Shown here one piece after another: positions 17,980 to 28,035 of a DNA stretch of 39,571 bases. A program made the position numbers and the translations under genes. The stretch comes from Cellvibrionales bacterium UBA4435 (GTDB lineage: Bacteria > Pseudomonadota > Gammaproteobacteria > Pseudomonadales > Porticoccaceae), in NCBI GenBank assembly GCA_002390525.1, contig DGPR01000044.1:1-39571 (forward strand), written 5' to 3'. The notes beneath the pieces are model-generated. The model saw only the letters and a program-made list of their open reading frames with translations, was not told the origin of the DNA and made no database searches. How positions within the stretch are numbered: the first letter of the stretch is position 1; each line of letters opens with the position of its first letter.

Positions 17980-20748
17980 ATGGAAAAGACTTATCGCCCC
18001 AAAAATATAGAAACTAAATGGTATGACATCTGGGAAAACCGTGGGTATTTCAAGCCCACAGAAAATGGTTCTCCATCTTTTTGTATAGCAATTCCTCCCC
18101 CTAATGTTACTGGGAATCTTCATATGGGGCATGGCTTTCAAGAGGCCATAATGGATGCTTTGATACGTTATAAACGAATGAAAGGTAACGATACATTATG
18201 GCAGGTTGGAACGGATCATGCTGGAATTGCTACACAAATGGTAGTAGAGCGACTTTTGAACCAAGAAAACGTAACCCGTCACGATTTAGGTCGAAACGCA
18301 TTTATCAAAAAAGTATGGGAATGGAAAAATGAGTCAGGGGGGGCTATTACGAAGCAGCTGCGTCGTCTAGGGGCATCGGTCGACTGGTCAAGAGAACGGT
18401 TCACTATGGACGATGGATTTTCTAGGGCTGTTGAAGACGCTTTCATTAAAATGTACGAGGATAATTTAATATATAGAGGAAAAAGACTCGTCAATTGGGA
18501 CCCAAAATTACATACTGCTGTGTCTGACCTAGAGGTAATTTCAGAGGAAGAAAATGGAAGTTTATGGCACTTTAATTATCCACTATCTACAGGAAATGAA
18601 TATTTAACTGTTGCTACTACGCGTCCTGAAACTATGCTGGGTGACGTAGCAGTTGCAGTTAACCCTGAAGATCAAAGATATAAACACCTCATAGGAAGAA
18701 ACGTTATTCTACCCCTTGTTAATCGTGAAATTCCAATAATAGCTGATGACTACGTTGACAAAGATTTTGGTACAGGTTGTGTGAAAATAACTCCAGGACA
18801 CGATTTCAATGATTACGAGATGGGGAAACGTCATAATTTACCTGTAATAAATATATTTGATGATGATGCTCGGTTAAATAAAAATGTTCCACTTGCATAC
18901 GTTGGAATGGAAAGGTTCGATGCAAGAAAAGAAATTATATCTAATTTAGATAGCCTCGGATTACTTGAAAAAATTGATGCTCATATAATTAAAATCCCAC
19001 GAGGTGATAGATCTGGTGTAATCATAGAGCCTTACTTAACTGATCAATGGTATGTAAAAACATCTCCTTTAGCTAAGAAAGCGGTAGCTGCAGTAGAAAA
19101 TGGAGATATCAAATTTGTTCCAAAGCAATATGAAAATATGTATTTTTCTTGGATGCGCGATATTCAAGATTGGTGTATATCACGTCAGCTTTGGTGGGGG
19201 CATCAAATACCCGCCTGGTATGATGATAAAGAAAATGTGTATGTTGGAAAATCCGAGGAAGAAGTTCGAGTAAGAAATAATCTTGGTAATATAAAGCTAA
19301 GGCGAGATAGTGACGTCTTAGACACCTGGTTTTCTTCAAGTCTTTGGACTTTTGCGACGCTTGGGTGGCCAGAAATTAACCAATTTTTAGAAAAGTATCA
19401 TCCTACTAGTGTACTGGTCACTGGTTTTGATATTATTTTCTTTTGGGTCGCCAGAATGATCATGATGAGTTTATATTTTGTAGATGATATTCCATTTAAA
19501 ACAGTCTTTGTTCACGGTCTAGTTCGCGATAGTCATGGACAAAAAATGTCTAAATCAAAAGGTAACGTACTTGACCCTATAGATCTAATTGATGGTATTG
19601 AACTAGAGCCATTAGTTAAAAAAAGAATCTCGGGAATGATGGTACCAAAGCTACGTGAAAAAATTGAACAACAAACTCGGAAAGAGTTCTCAAAAGGAAT
19701 AGAGGCCTATGGAACAGATGCGCTTCGCTTTACATACTACTCTCTTGCATCCACAGGACGAGATATAAATTTTGATGTTGGGAGAATTGAAGGTTTTCGC
19801 AACTTCTGTAATAAGATATGGAATGCCGCGCGTTATGTTTTGATGAACACAGAGGGTCAAGATTGCGGTCAAAATAATCATAGAAATTACCAGCTATCAT
19901 TACCAGACCGCTGGATTATTAGTCGATTACAACAAGTAAAAAAAGAAGTGGCGGATGCTATTGAAAACTATAGATTTGATTTAGCATCACAAGCTATTTA
20001 TGAGTTTATGTGGAATGAATACTGCGATTGGTATCTGGAGTTATCCAAACCAGTACTCTGGGGCGATGATATCGCTACAGAATTAAAGGTTGGGACCCGT
20101 AGAACCTTGATAAGAGTACTAGAGACCACCCTCAAAATGATTCATCCATTTATGCCCTTTATTACAGAAGAAATATGGCAGCAGCTCAAAGCACTAGTAG
20201 ATGAAGAAGGTGAAACCATTATGATGCAGTCCTATCCTACAGAAAATAAAAAACTTATAGATAACGAAGCTACTGTTAATATCGAATGGCTAAAAAAAGC
20301 TGTAGTTGGAATTCGTAACATTCGTGGTGAGATGAATATATCACCCGCAAAGCTATTAACTGTTTATCTGCGAAATGGCTCTAGTGAGGATAAATATCGT
20401 CTAAGTGAAAACAGGGCTTATTTAGCTAAAATGGCTCACTTGGATAAGATAATTTGGCTTGATTGCAGTGAGGAAGCGCCAGCCTCAATAACAGCATTAA
20501 TTGGAGAGTTGGAAATTCTTGTGCCTATGGCAGGATTAATTGATAAAGATGAGGAAATAAAAAGACTAAATAAAGAGCTAGCTAAAATTGAAGACGATTT
20601 ACTGCGCATAAAAGGTAAGTTAGCAAATAAATCTTTTACGAGCAAAGCTCCAAAAAAAATTGTAGACATTGAAAAAAATCGACTAAATGAATTAGAAAAA
20701 AATTATACAAAAATTATACAGCAGAAAGAAAAAATTATTAGTATTTAG
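17980..20748 (+). CDS. valS: valyl-tRNA synthetase
   Basis: A class Ia synthetase that charges tRNA-Val in the cytoplasm. It is 922 aa, in the normal range. The HIGH-type motif is [13 protein letters not shown] (40-52) and the KMSKS motif is at 522-526 ([12 protein letters not shown]). Between them lies the CP1 editing domain, with the conserved [11 protein letters not shown]. The anticodon-binding domain follows, and the C-terminal coiled coil (about 850-920, rich in Lys, Glu and Leu) is the arm typical of ValRS. The start is the ATG at 17980; the upstream GAGAG is a modest ribosome site. It ends 38 bp before the convergent lysS. Confidence 0.97.
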   Translation: MEKTYRPKNIETKWYDIWENRGYFKPTENGSPSFCIAIPPPNVTGNLHMGHGFQEAIMDALIRYKRMKGNDTLWQVGTDHAGIATQMVVERLLNQENVTRHDLGRNAFIKKVWEWKNESGGAITKQLRRLGASVDWSRERFTMDDGFSRAVEDAFIKMYEDNLIYRGKRLVNWDPKLHTAVSDLEVISEEENGSLWHFNYPLSTGNEYLTVATTRPETMLGDVAVAVNPEDQRYKHLIGRNVILPLVNREIPIIADDYVDKDFGTGCVKITPGHDFNDYEMGKRHNLPVINIFDDDARLNKNVPLAYVGMERFDARKEIISNLDSLGLLEKIDAHIIKIPRGDRSGVIIEPYLTDQWYVKTSPLAKKAVAAVENGDIKFVPKQYENMYFSWMRDIQDWCISRQLWWGHQIPAWYDDKENVYVGKSEEEVRVRNNLGNIKLRRDSDVLDTWFSSSLWTFATLGWPEINQFLEKYHPTSVLVTGFDIIFFWVARMIMMSLYFVDDIPFKTVFVHGLVRDSHGQKMSKSKGNVLDPIDLIDGIELEPLVKKRISGMMVPKLREKIEQQTRKEFSKGIEAYGTDALRFTYYSLASTGRDINFDVGRIEGFRNFCNKIWNAARYVLMNTEGQDCGQNNHRNYQLSLPDRWIISRLQQVKKEVADAIENYRFDLASQAIYEFMWNEYCDWYLELSKPVLWGDDIATELKVGTRRTLIRVLETTLKMIHPFMPFITEEIWQQLKALVDEEGETIMMQSYPTENKKLIDNEATVNIEWLKKAVVGIRNIRGEMNISPAKLLTVYLRNGSSEDKYRLSENRAYLAKMAHLDKIIWLDCSEEAPASITALIGELEILVPMAGLIDKDEEIKRLNKELAKIEDDLLRIKGKLANKSFTSKAPKKIVDIEKNRLNELEKNYTKIIQQKEKIISI

Positions 20749-20786
20749 ATTCATCTATTTGGATAAGATTGCAAAATTCCAATAAT

Positions 20787-22298
20787 TTACTCTGAACGCA
20801 TGTGAGGAAATAAAAGGACGTCTCTTATCGACGATGAGTCAGTTAGAAGCATCACTAAACGATCGATACCTATACCCTCTCCTGCTGTCGGTGGAAGACC
20901 GTACTCTAGGGCTCTGATATAATCTGAATCATAATGCATGGCTTCTTCATCACCAGCGTCTTTTTCAGCCACCTGCTGACTGAATCTTGAAGCTTGATCT
21001 TCTGCATCATTAAGTTCAGAAAATCCATTAGCTATCTCCTTTCCCCCAACAAAAAACTCAAATCGATCGGTTACAAATGAATTATTATCGCTACGGCGAG
21101 CAAGCGGTGATACCTCTGTTGGATATTCAGTAATAAACGTGGGGTTATCTAATAAATGTTCTACTGTTTTTTCAAAAATTTCAATTTGAATTTTTCCCAA
21201 TCCCCATGTATCTTTTAGCGGAATACCTAGATCAGAGGCAATAGAGCGTGCTGCAGTTTCTTGGCTTAGTTTTTGGGCATCTATATCTGGGTTGAATCTT
21301 AATATAGATTCAAAAACTGACATCCTTCCAAAAGGTTTTGAAAAATCATACTCTTTCTCCTCAATAATCTCACCTTCCCTGTTTTTAGAGGTACTTATGA
21401 CGCTTAAGCTACCCAGCACTGAAGTAATTAAACCTCGCAACATATCTTCAGTCATATTCATTAAATCAGTATAGTTTGAGTAGGCCTGATAGAATTCGAG
21501 CATTGTGAATTCAGGATTATGCCGAGTTGATAAACCCTCATTACGAAAGCTACGGTTTATCTCATATACACGCTCAAAACCACCAACAACTAATCTTTTT
21601 AGATATAGTTCTGGTGCTATACGTAAATACATATCAAGATCCAAGGCATTATGGTGGGTGACAAATGGGCGCGCAGCCGCTCCCCCTGGGATGACTTGGA
21701 GCATGGGTGTTTCGACTTCCATAAAATTTTTTTTATTGAGATAAGAACGTATAAAATTAATTACTTTTGTGCGAACTTTAAATACGTCACGAGATTCAGG
21801 ATTAACAATTAAGTCGACATAACGCTGCCTATATCTCATCTCCTTATCTAATAAGCCATGATGTTTATCAGGCAAAGGTCTCAGAGACTTTGTTAAAAGA
21901 TAATTATTATCCATGCTAACATACAGATCTCCCTTATCTGATTTATGTAGAACTCCACTAACACCAACAATATCTCCAAGATCTAGGCTTTTTACAAAAG
22001 ATCTAGCCCCCTTAACTACATATAACTGCATGATTCCAGACATATCTTGAATCACCATGAAAGCACCACGGTTTCTTATCAATCTGCCAGCAACACTTAC
22101 CACCTGATTTGAGGATTCTAGCTCTTCCTTTGATTTATGTGAGTATTTTTTTTGTAAATTATCTGCTAGATTTTTTCTACAAAAATTATTTGGGAAAGGG
22201 TTCGTGTTATTTTCAATGGCTTGCTCACGAATTTTTGCTAACTTAGCTCTTCTTTCAGCAATAAGCTTATTTTCGTTTTGCTCTAACTCTTTACTCAT
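20787..22298 (-). CDS. lysS: lysyl-tRNA synthetase (class II)
   Basis: Charges tRNA-Lys in the cytoplasm. It is 503 aa with an N-terminal OB-fold anticodon domain (about 60-170) and a class II core. Motif 2 is [15 protein letters not shown] followed by HNPEFTMLE; motif 3 is [13 protein letters not shown], near the C-terminal [13 protein letters not shown]. The open frame includes an upstream TTG at 22310, but the ATG at 22298 gives the usual N-terminus [12 protein letters not shown]. It lies 68 bp downstream of prfB on the same strand, the classical prfB-lysS pair that is co-transcribed in E. coli. Confidence 0.97.
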   Translation of the reverse strand: MSKELEQNENKLIAERRAKLAKIREQAIENNTNPFPNNFCRKNLADNLQKKYSHKSKEELESSNQVVSVAGRLIRNRGAFMVIQDMSGIMQLYVVKGARSFVKSLDLGDIVGVSGVLHKSDKGDLYVSMDNNYLLTKSLRPLPDKHHGLLDKEMRYRQRYVDLIVNPESRDVFKVRTKVINFIRSYLNKKNFMEVETPMLQVIPGGAAARPFVTHHNALDLDMYLRIAPELYLKRLVVGGFERVYEINRSFRNEGLSTRHNPEFTMLEFYQAYSNYTDLMNMTEDMLRGLITSVLGSLSVISTSKNREGEIIEEKEYDFSKPFGRMSVFESILRFNPDIDAQKLSQETAARSIASDLGIPLKDTWGLGKIQIEIFEKTVEHLLDNPTFITEYPTEVSPLARRSDNNSFVTDRFEFFVGGKEIANGFSELNDAEDQASRFSQQVAEKDAGDEEAMHYDSDYIRALEYGLPPTAGEGIGIDRLVMLLTDSSSIRDVLLFPHMRSE

Positions 22299-22366
22299 TT
22301 TTTTAACCAAATTAGTACTCGTGAATTAAATTTATATGGCTGTATTTTCAACTATGATACTTAATT

Positions 22367-23462
22367 TTACAAACCTGCTTTCAAAGATGCCTCTATAAAC
22401 TCATCTAAGTGCCCATCTAAAACCAAACTACAATTGCTAGTCTGAATATTTGTTCGCAGATCTTTAATTCTCTGGTCATCGAGAACGTATGAACGAATTT
22501 GACTACCCCAACCGATATCTGATTTTGAGTCCTCTAACACCTGAGCAGCCTCATTGCGCTTCAGCATTTCTTGCTCATAAAGTTTTGCTCTCAACATTTT
22601 CCAGCAGTTTTCGCGATTCTGATGCTGAGAACGCTCACTTTGACATTGTACTACTGCTCCTGTTGGAATATGAGTTAACCTTACAGCTGAATCTGTCTTA
22701 TTGATATGCTGTCCACCAGCGCCGCTTGCTCTGTATGTATCTGTTCGCACATCTGAAGGATTAATTTCGATATCAATATCGTCATCAATCTCTGGAGAAA
22801 CGAAAACAGAGCAAAAAGAAGTATGCCTACGACTTCCGGAATCAAACGGTGACTTTCTAACAAGCCTATGAACACCAGTTTCTGTTCGAAGCCACCCAAA
22901 TGCATGCTCGCCCTCAAAATGAATCGTAGCACTTTTTATACCAGCTACATCTCCTGAGGAAACCTCTTCAAGAACTGTGCGGAAGCCTTTCATTTCTCCC
23001 CAACGAAGATACATACGTAGAACCATTTCTGCCCAGTCTTGGGCTTCGGTACCACCAGAGCCTGACTGAATATCTAGGTATGCATTATTAGGATCCATCG
23101 GACCTGAAAACATTCTACTAAATTCTAGCTTAACTAGTCCTTTTGTGAGCACTTTTAGATCTGACTCTATCTCCTGAACAGTATCAATATCTTTTTCAAT
23201 AAATGCTATTTCTAATAATTCAAAAGCGTCAGAAATTCCCACGTCCAACGTATCTATAGTTTCAACAATAAGCTGCAGAGACGACCTTTCACGTCCAAGA
23301 TTTTTTGCACGCATAGAGTCTCCCCAAACTTCAGGATCACTCAACTCTAACTCAACCTCATCAAGACGATCTTTTTTATTACTATAGTCAAAGGTACCCC
23401 CGAAGCACATCGGTTCTTTCTTGAAGATCTTTTAAGACGTTTTTTATCGGATTTATTTCCAT
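22367..23462 (-). CDS. prfB: peptide chain release factor 2, expressed by programmed +1 frameshift
   Basis: RF2 recognises UGA and UAA and releases the finished peptide. Translation starts at ATG 23462 ([20 protein letters not shown]), runs 24 codons to an in-frame TGA (23390-23388), and must shift +1 to continue as [12 protein letters not shown], giving 364 aa. The slip site and its internal Shine-Dalgarno are listed separately. The codon-recognition tripeptide Ser204-Pro-Phe206 and the catalytic GGQ (249-251, in RASGAGGQ) sit where E. coli RF2 has them. The residue before SGAGGQ is Ala, as in most bacteria rather than the Thr of E. coli K-12. It is followed by lysS. A gene finder would miss the first 24 residues. 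Confidence 0.96.
23387..23402 (-). promoter_or_regulatory. programmed +1 ribosomal frameshift site of prfB
   Basis: CGGGGGTACCTTTGAC contains the internal Shine-Dalgarno-like GGGGG, three bases of spacing (TAC), the slippery CTT and the in-frame stop TGA followed by C. This is the same architecture as the E. coli RF2 site. When RF2 is scarce, ribosomes pause at the UGA and slip forward, so the factor controls its own synthesis. Confidence 0.95.
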
Positions 23463-23693
23463 TAATTTAGATATCCAAGAATGAAATGAGAAATAGAATT
23501 CTATCGGAATATTAACGCCTTCTCCAGCTACTTAAATTTAGATTGGGTTGATGTATATTATTTCAGTGAAATAGCTCTCAGTTAAAGATGAAACTATTGC
23601 GAGAATTTATTTGCATATTGGCACAAAATTTTAAAATTCTGTTAAAATCCATGCAATTTCAATATAGCCAACTATGTGAACAATAGAATAATT
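23463..23693. other. divergent intergenic region between prfB and uup
   Basis: 231 bp of AT-rich DNA that must carry promoters for both flanking genes. A plus-strand promoter candidate is listed separately. I see no open frame, strong hairpin or repeat. Confidence 0.5.
23618..23648 (+). promoter_or_regulatory. candidate promoter of uup
   Basis: TTGGCA (23618-23623) and TAAAAT (23643-23648) each match the sigma-70 consensus at 5 of 6 positions. The spacing is 19 bp, a little long. The start codon follows 45 nt later. Confidence 0.35.
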
Positions 23694-25595
23694 ATGAGCT
23701 TAATCCGTCTTGATGATATATCTATTGAATTTGGTGATATTCCACTACTTCGAAAAACAAATTTTTCTGTAGAGTCTGGAGAAAGAATTTGTCTAATAGG
23801 AAGAAATGGTGCTGGAAAATCTACGCTACTAAAAATAATTAATCAAGAAATTATCCCTGATTCTGGTGAAATTCATCTTAGACAGCATTTACGAATTAGT
23901 CAGCTAGACCAGAATCTTCCTTCTGCGGTAGATCGTAAAGTTTTTGATGTGGTTAAAGAAGGGTTATCTGATCAGCAAAAACTTATAGATCTTTTCAATG
24001 AAGCCTCAAAAAAAAATATGGGTAAGCAGGCGATGAACCACTTAGACCAACTTCAGGCTCAAATTGATGCTGGTGGCGGCTGGAACATTACACAGCAAGT
24101 TGAAACGATTATAAGTCAGTTAAATTTGCCTGCCAATAAGGCACTAGCCGATCTATCTGGTGGATGGCGACGAAGGGTGGCTCTCGGAAAAGCATTAGTA
24201 TCTAATCCGGATCTATTACTATTAGATGAACCCACTAACCATCTTGATATAAGTACAATTGAATGGCTAGAACATAAAATACGAAGCTATCAAGGGAGCG
24301 TAATATTTATTACTCATGACCGAAATTTTTTACAGAAACTTGCAACACGTATTGTAGAAATAGAGGTGGGTAAACTGATAAGCTGGCCTGGAACTTATAA
24401 CAATTATCTATTTTTGAAAGAAAAGGCAATTGAAAATGAGCAAGTGCGAAATGATTTATTTGATAAACGACTTGCAGAAGAGGAAGTCTGGATTCGTCAA
24501 GGCATCAAAGCAAGGCGTACAAGAAATGAAGGTCGTGTTCGTGCATTAACTGCTATGCGTGAAGAGCGTATACAGCGCTCTACTCGCCAAGGAAAAGCTA
24601 GGATAAGTATTGAGTCATCGGAAAAGTCTGGAAAGAAAGTTATTGAAGCCCGAAAACTTTCACATGGGTATGGAGATGAAAAGCTTTTCAATAATATTAG
24701 TCTCAAGATACGCAGAGGTGATCGTATAGGTCTAATTGGAAATAATGGTGTTGGTAAATCAACACTACTCAAGATTCTTTTAGAACAGATCCCTCCTAAT
24801 AACGGTTCTGTAAAACTAGGGACTAATTTAAACATAGGTTATTTTGATCAAATACATCGTGAATTAGACACTGAAAAAACTATTGCTGAAAATGTTGGAA
24901 ATGGCAAAGAGTACATAAAAATTAACGGTAAAGACCGGCATATAATAGGTTATTTGCGGAATTTTTTATTTTCGCCAAAAAGAGCTATGACTCCTGTTAA
25001 AGCTCTTTCTGGTGGCGAAAGAAATAGGGTTATTTTAGCAAAATTATTTACCCAACCAACAAATTTTCTAGTTTTAGACGAACCAACTAATGATCTGGAT
25101 ATTGAAATGCTAGAGGTCTTGGAAAAAAAACTTGTAGAGTACGCTGGAACATTAATTATTGTCAGCCATGATCGTCAGTTTCTTGATAACGTAGTGACAA
25201 GTGTCCTCGTATTTGAAGATAGAGGTAATATACAAGAATATCTAGGCGGTTATACCGATTGGGAAAATCGTGGCAAAGAACTAAACATAACGGATCATCA
25301 AAAAAATAATCGAAAACAAATAGGAAAAATATCAAATCGCTCTGATTACAAGAGTGCAGAAAAAAAGATTCCACTTAAGCTTAGCTATAAACTCAAACGC
25401 GAGCTTGATATGCTCCCAGCTATGATTGAGAAGTTAGAACTTGAGCTGGCTAAACTTCAGAATGAAACCAATAGGTCAGAGTTTTACCTCAAACCTTATA
25501 CCGAAACAAAACCCCTCTTAGATGCTTTAAACGAGAAACAAAAAGCACTTGATTTGGCCTCAGAGAGGTGGATTGAATTGGAAGCTAGTAAATGA
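23694..25595 (+). CDS. uup: ABC-F ATPase, Uup type
   Basis: A soluble tandem ABC ATPase without membrane domains. ABC-F proteins act on ribosomes, and Uup also affects transposon excision and branched DNA in E. coli. It is 633 aa from ATG 23694. The first nucleotide-binding domain has GRNGAGKST (36-44), the signature LSGGWRRR and Walker B LLLDEPTNHLD. The linker follows, then the second domain with GNNGVGKST, LSGGERNR and LVLDEPTNDLD. The C-terminal stretch is a Lys/Glu/Leu-rich coiled coil, as in the Uup subgroup. I chose the ATG over the GTG at 23676 because it gives MSLIRLDDISIEFGD, the usual N-terminus. Its end overlaps the convergent recJ by 11 bp. Confidence 0.93.
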   Translation: MSLIRLDDISIEFGDIPLLRKTNFSVESGERICLIGRNGAGKSTLLKIINQEIIPDSGEIHLRQHLRISQLDQNLPSAVDRKVFDVVKEGLSDQQKLIDLFNEASKKNMGKQAMNHLDQLQAQIDAGGGWNITQQVETIISQLNLPANKALADLSGGWRRRVALGKALVSNPDLLLLDEPTNHLDISTIEWLEHKIRSYQGSVIFITHDRNFLQKLATRIVEIEVGKLISWPGTYNNYLFLKEKAIENEQVRNDLFDKRLAEEEVWIRQGIKARRTRNEGRVRALTAMREERIQRSTRQGKARISIESSEKSGKKVIEARKLSHGYGDEKLFNNISLKIRRGDRIGLIGNNGVGKSTLLKILLEQIPPNNGSVKLGTNLNIGYFDQIHRELDTEKTIAENVGNGKEYIKINGKDRHIIGYLRNFLFSPKRAMTPVKALSGGERNRVILAKLFTQPTNFLVLDEPTNDLDIEMLEVLEKKLVEYAGTLIIVSHDRQFLDNVVTSVLVFEDRGNIQEYLGGYTDWENRGKELNITDHQKNNRKQIGKISNRSDYKSAEKKIPLKLSYKLKRELDMLPAMIEKLELELAKLQNETNRSEFYLKPYTETKPLLDALNEKQKALDLASERWIELEASK

Positions 25596-27345
25596 GGGTC
25601 TCTATTATTAGTTGTAACGATTCTCTTCCCTGCCAAAAATTAACATCTACTTTATATACAATATTTATTTTTTCTTTTTTATATTCCTCAATATCATCTG
25701 AGCTAACATTGAATGCAATGGCACTAAGTTTTTCTTGTTTATCACAATCTAGACAAAGCACTAATTTTATATGTTTTTTACCAACTACGCGCTGACTTAA
25801 AATATAAAAATCTCCAACGAATAGCGGCTCGGGAAATTGCTGCCCCCATGGACCCGAGCCTCTAATTAATAATGCATTTTCTAGGCTTAGCTCTTCTGTA
25901 GAAAGAACACCATCTATTAACATCAAAGCTTCAAGATCAGATGTCGTCATCCGGCTTCTAACTTCTTTGTCGAAGGCTTTTTCAAATAAAGTATATTTAT
26001 TTGGATCCAGGCTGAGTCCAGCAGCCATCGCATGCCCACCAAACTTATTTATTAATCCTGGATGAGCTGTTGCAACAGCTTCCAATGCATCTCGAATATG
26101 AAACCCAGGAATGGATCTAGCGGAACCTTTGTATTCTTTTTTTTCTTTCTCCCCTCCAGTTTCTGCAAAGATAACAGCTGGTCGATGGAGATGATCTTTG
26201 ATTCTAGAAGCAAGTAAACCCACAACTCCTTGATGCCAGTTACTATCAAATAAACAAATACCCCAAGGCAGATCTATGTCATTCATATTAATTTTTTCTA
26301 AAATTTCTAATCCTTCTTCTCGCATATTAACTTCAATACTTCTTCTCTCTAGGTTAAGTTGTTCAAGCTGTATTGCATATTTTTTTGCAGCGCTGTTATC
26401 ATTTTCTAAAAGGCAGGCTATACCAATACTCATATCAGTTAATCTTCCAGCAGCATTCAATCTTGGTCCAACTGCAAAACCTAGGTCGCTCGCTATAAGT
26501 TTTTTATGGTCTTTATCTGCCAAAGTTAACAACGCTTGTATTCCTGGCCTTAATTTTCCAGACCGTATTCGTAACAAACCTTGATGAACCAGAATTCTAT
26601 TGGTGTAGTCAAGTGGCACAACGTCCGCCACAGTTCCAAGAGCCACTAGATCCAGCCATTGAGACATATTTGGAGTTGTGATTTTTTGGCTATCGAACCA
26701 ACCGATATTACGTAATCTAGATCTGAAGCCTATTAACAAATAAAAAACAACACCCACACCTGCCAAATTTTTACATGGAAAATCACAACCATGCTGATTA
26801 GGATTTAAGATGGCATCTGCAATTGGTAAATTTAATCCTGGTAAGTGATGGTCTGTTATCAAGACCCTCATCCCTGCTTCTTTTGCGGCTAAAACACCAC
26901 TAATACTTGATATACCGTTATCAACTGTAATAAGCAGATCTGGTTTAAATTTATTTGCTAACGTGACAATCTCAGGAGTAAGGCCGTAACCAAATTTGAA
27001 ACGATCAGGAACGATATAATCTATATTTTTCATTCCCATTGCACTTAATGCTAATATCATAAGTGCAGTGCTTGTCGCACCGTCAACATCAAAATCCCCA
27101 ACTATTAACACACGCTGCTGGTGATTTAATGCTTCCTCTAAGAGGCTTATGCTTTCATCTAAACCCTTAAATCCTTTTGGGGGATGCAGTTTTTTTAAAG
27201 AGTAATCTAACTGTTCCTCATTGGTAATTCCACGACCTATATAAATTCTTTTAAGAAAATCAGGATAATTATTATCAAAATTACTAGATTTAAAATCCAC
27301 TTTGCGTAATTTTAGATTTTTTTTAGGCTTAGAGTTTTTTATCAA
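25585..27345 (-). CDS. recJ: single-strand-specific 5'-3' exonuclease RecJ
   Basis: A DHH-family exonuclease that resects DNA in recombination and mismatch repair. It is 586 aa, normal length. The phosphoesterase motifs are visible: GDFDVDGATS (83-92) and ITDHHLPG (163-170), followed by the DHHA1 region with FGGHAMAAGLSLD and a C-terminal OB-fold. The start is TTG at 27345 with AGGA at about 9 nt; no ATG falls within the first 90 codons, and the N-terminus before the DHH core has a normal length. It is the last gene of the xerD-dsbC-hom-thrC run and overlaps uup tail to tail by 11 bp. Confidence 0.95.
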   Translation of the reverse strand: MIKNSKPKKNLKLRKVDFKSSNFDNNYPDFLKRIYIGRGITNEEQLDYSLKKLHPPKGFKGLDESISLLEEALNHQQRVLIVGDFDVDGATSTALMILALSAMGMKNIDYIVPDRFKFGYGLTPEIVTLANKFKPDLLITVDNGISSISGVLAAKEAGMRVLITDHHLPGLNLPIADAILNPNQHGCDFPCKNLAGVGVVFYLLIGFRSRLRNIGWFDSQKITTPNMSQWLDLVALGTVADVVPLDYTNRILVHQGLLRIRSGKLRPGIQALLTLADKDHKKLIASDLGFAVGPRLNAAGRLTDMSIGIACLLENDNSAAKKYAIQLEQLNLERRSIEVNMREEGLEILEKINMNDIDLPWGICLFDSNWHQGVVGLLASRIKDHLHRPAVIFAETGGEKEKKEYKGSARSIPGFHIRDALEAVATAHPGLINKFGGHAMAAGLSLDPNKYTLFEKAFDKEVRSRMTTSDLEALMLIDGVLSTEELSLENALLIRGSGPWGQQFPEPLFVGDFYILSQRVVGKKHIKLVLCLDCDKQEKLSAIAFNVSSDDIEEYKKEKINIVYKVDVNFWQGRESLQLIIETLIY

Positions 27346-27375
27346 TATAACGTCCTGTGAAACAGTTAGCTTGAA

Positions 27376-27645
27376 CTATAACTTATTGACTGATATGGAC
27401 TCTAGGTCTACTAATATTTCTTTTATCTTAGACTTTTGGTCGGATCTAATCATTCGTATATCTTCAATACTAGACTTTCCTGTCGGATTAACAATCTTCA
27501 TAATTTCTTGTCTTATATCTTCGAGATCAGCATCTTGATATTTAAGAATAAAAAGATTTTCCAATTCATTTTGTGAGTAATTATCTTTCAACATTTTTAG
27601 CAAAAAATTCATCAAATATTTTCTTGCCTCATCTTTTATATCCAT
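27376..27645 (-). CDS. small hypothetical protein, 89 aa
   Basis: I do not recognise this family. The protein is hydrophilic and predicted mostly helical (MDIKDEARKYLMNFLLKML at the start, DADLEDIRQEIMKIV in the middle), without signal peptide, membrane helix or cysteines. It sits 30 bp upstream of recJ and 35 bp after the HopJ gene on the same strand, so it is probably part of the same transcript. The ATG has only a weak AGAGA upstream. Because it shares strand, spacing and base composition with its neighbours, it is more likely a real small gene than noise. Confidence 0.55.
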   Translation of the reverse strand: MDIKDEARKYLMNFLLKMLKDNYSQNELENLFILKYQDADLEDIRQEIMKIVNPTGKSSIEDIRMIRSDQKSKIKEILVDLESISVNKL

Positions 27646-27680
27646 TCTAGTAATCTCTGATGAAGTTTTTTAGTTAAAAT

Positions 27681-28031
27681 TTAAGAAATTTTTAAACTTA
27701 AAGCTTCTTTTTCGAACTGAATAGCTGACCACCCATTTTTAATAAAACTTCTTATATTTTGATGATTGACACCAAAAGGATCCATTAAGACATCCTTTCG
27801 ATAATAATCACCAAAACAATGGAGAACCTCGGACTCGTTTAGTTTATTTAAAAGGCCAAAAGCGAATATTTTGCATGACCCATTATTTTCATCTATATTA
27901 TTTAAAATCTCTGCATTTTTGAATTCTGTTGGCTTAAAAATATAATATTTATCAATAATAAAAACTGTATCTTCAAATGAAACGCTCTCTGGAAGATTTT
28001 TTAGTTTAAAAATGTATTCCTGTAGGTCCAT
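27681..28031 (-). CDS. HopJ-family protein (type III effector-like name, function unknown)
   Basis: A 116-aa cytoplasmic protein matching the HopJ family by its conserved core: NGSCKIFAFGLLNKLNE, then LHCFGDYYRKDVLMDPFG, and HQNIRSFIKNGW near the end. The family takes its name from a Pseudomonas syringae effector but is common in bacteria that have no type III secretion, where its role is unknown. No secretion signal or secretion gene is visible here. The open frame reaches into thrC, but the ATG at 28031 gives MDLQEYIFKLKNLPESV and leaves 4 bp after the thrC stop. It lies between thrC and the 89-aa gene, so it is probably co-expressed with threonine synthesis genes. Confidence 0.88.
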   Translation of the reverse strand: MDLQEYIFKLKNLPESVSFEDTVFIIDKYYIFKPTEFKNAEILNNIDENNGSCKIFAFGLLNKLNESEVLHCFGDYYRKDVLMDPFGVNHQNIRSFIKNGWSAIQFEKEALSLKIS

Positions 28032-28035
28032 AAAT

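Noticed and set aside
24497..24835. 112-codon open frame antisense to uup
   Set aside because: It mirrors the linker and second Walker A of uup; the composition is that of reversed codons, with no independent signal.
27681..28031. HopJ gene as evidence of a type III secretion system or pathogenicity
   Set aside because: No secretion genes are near, and the family is common in non-pathogenic bacteria.
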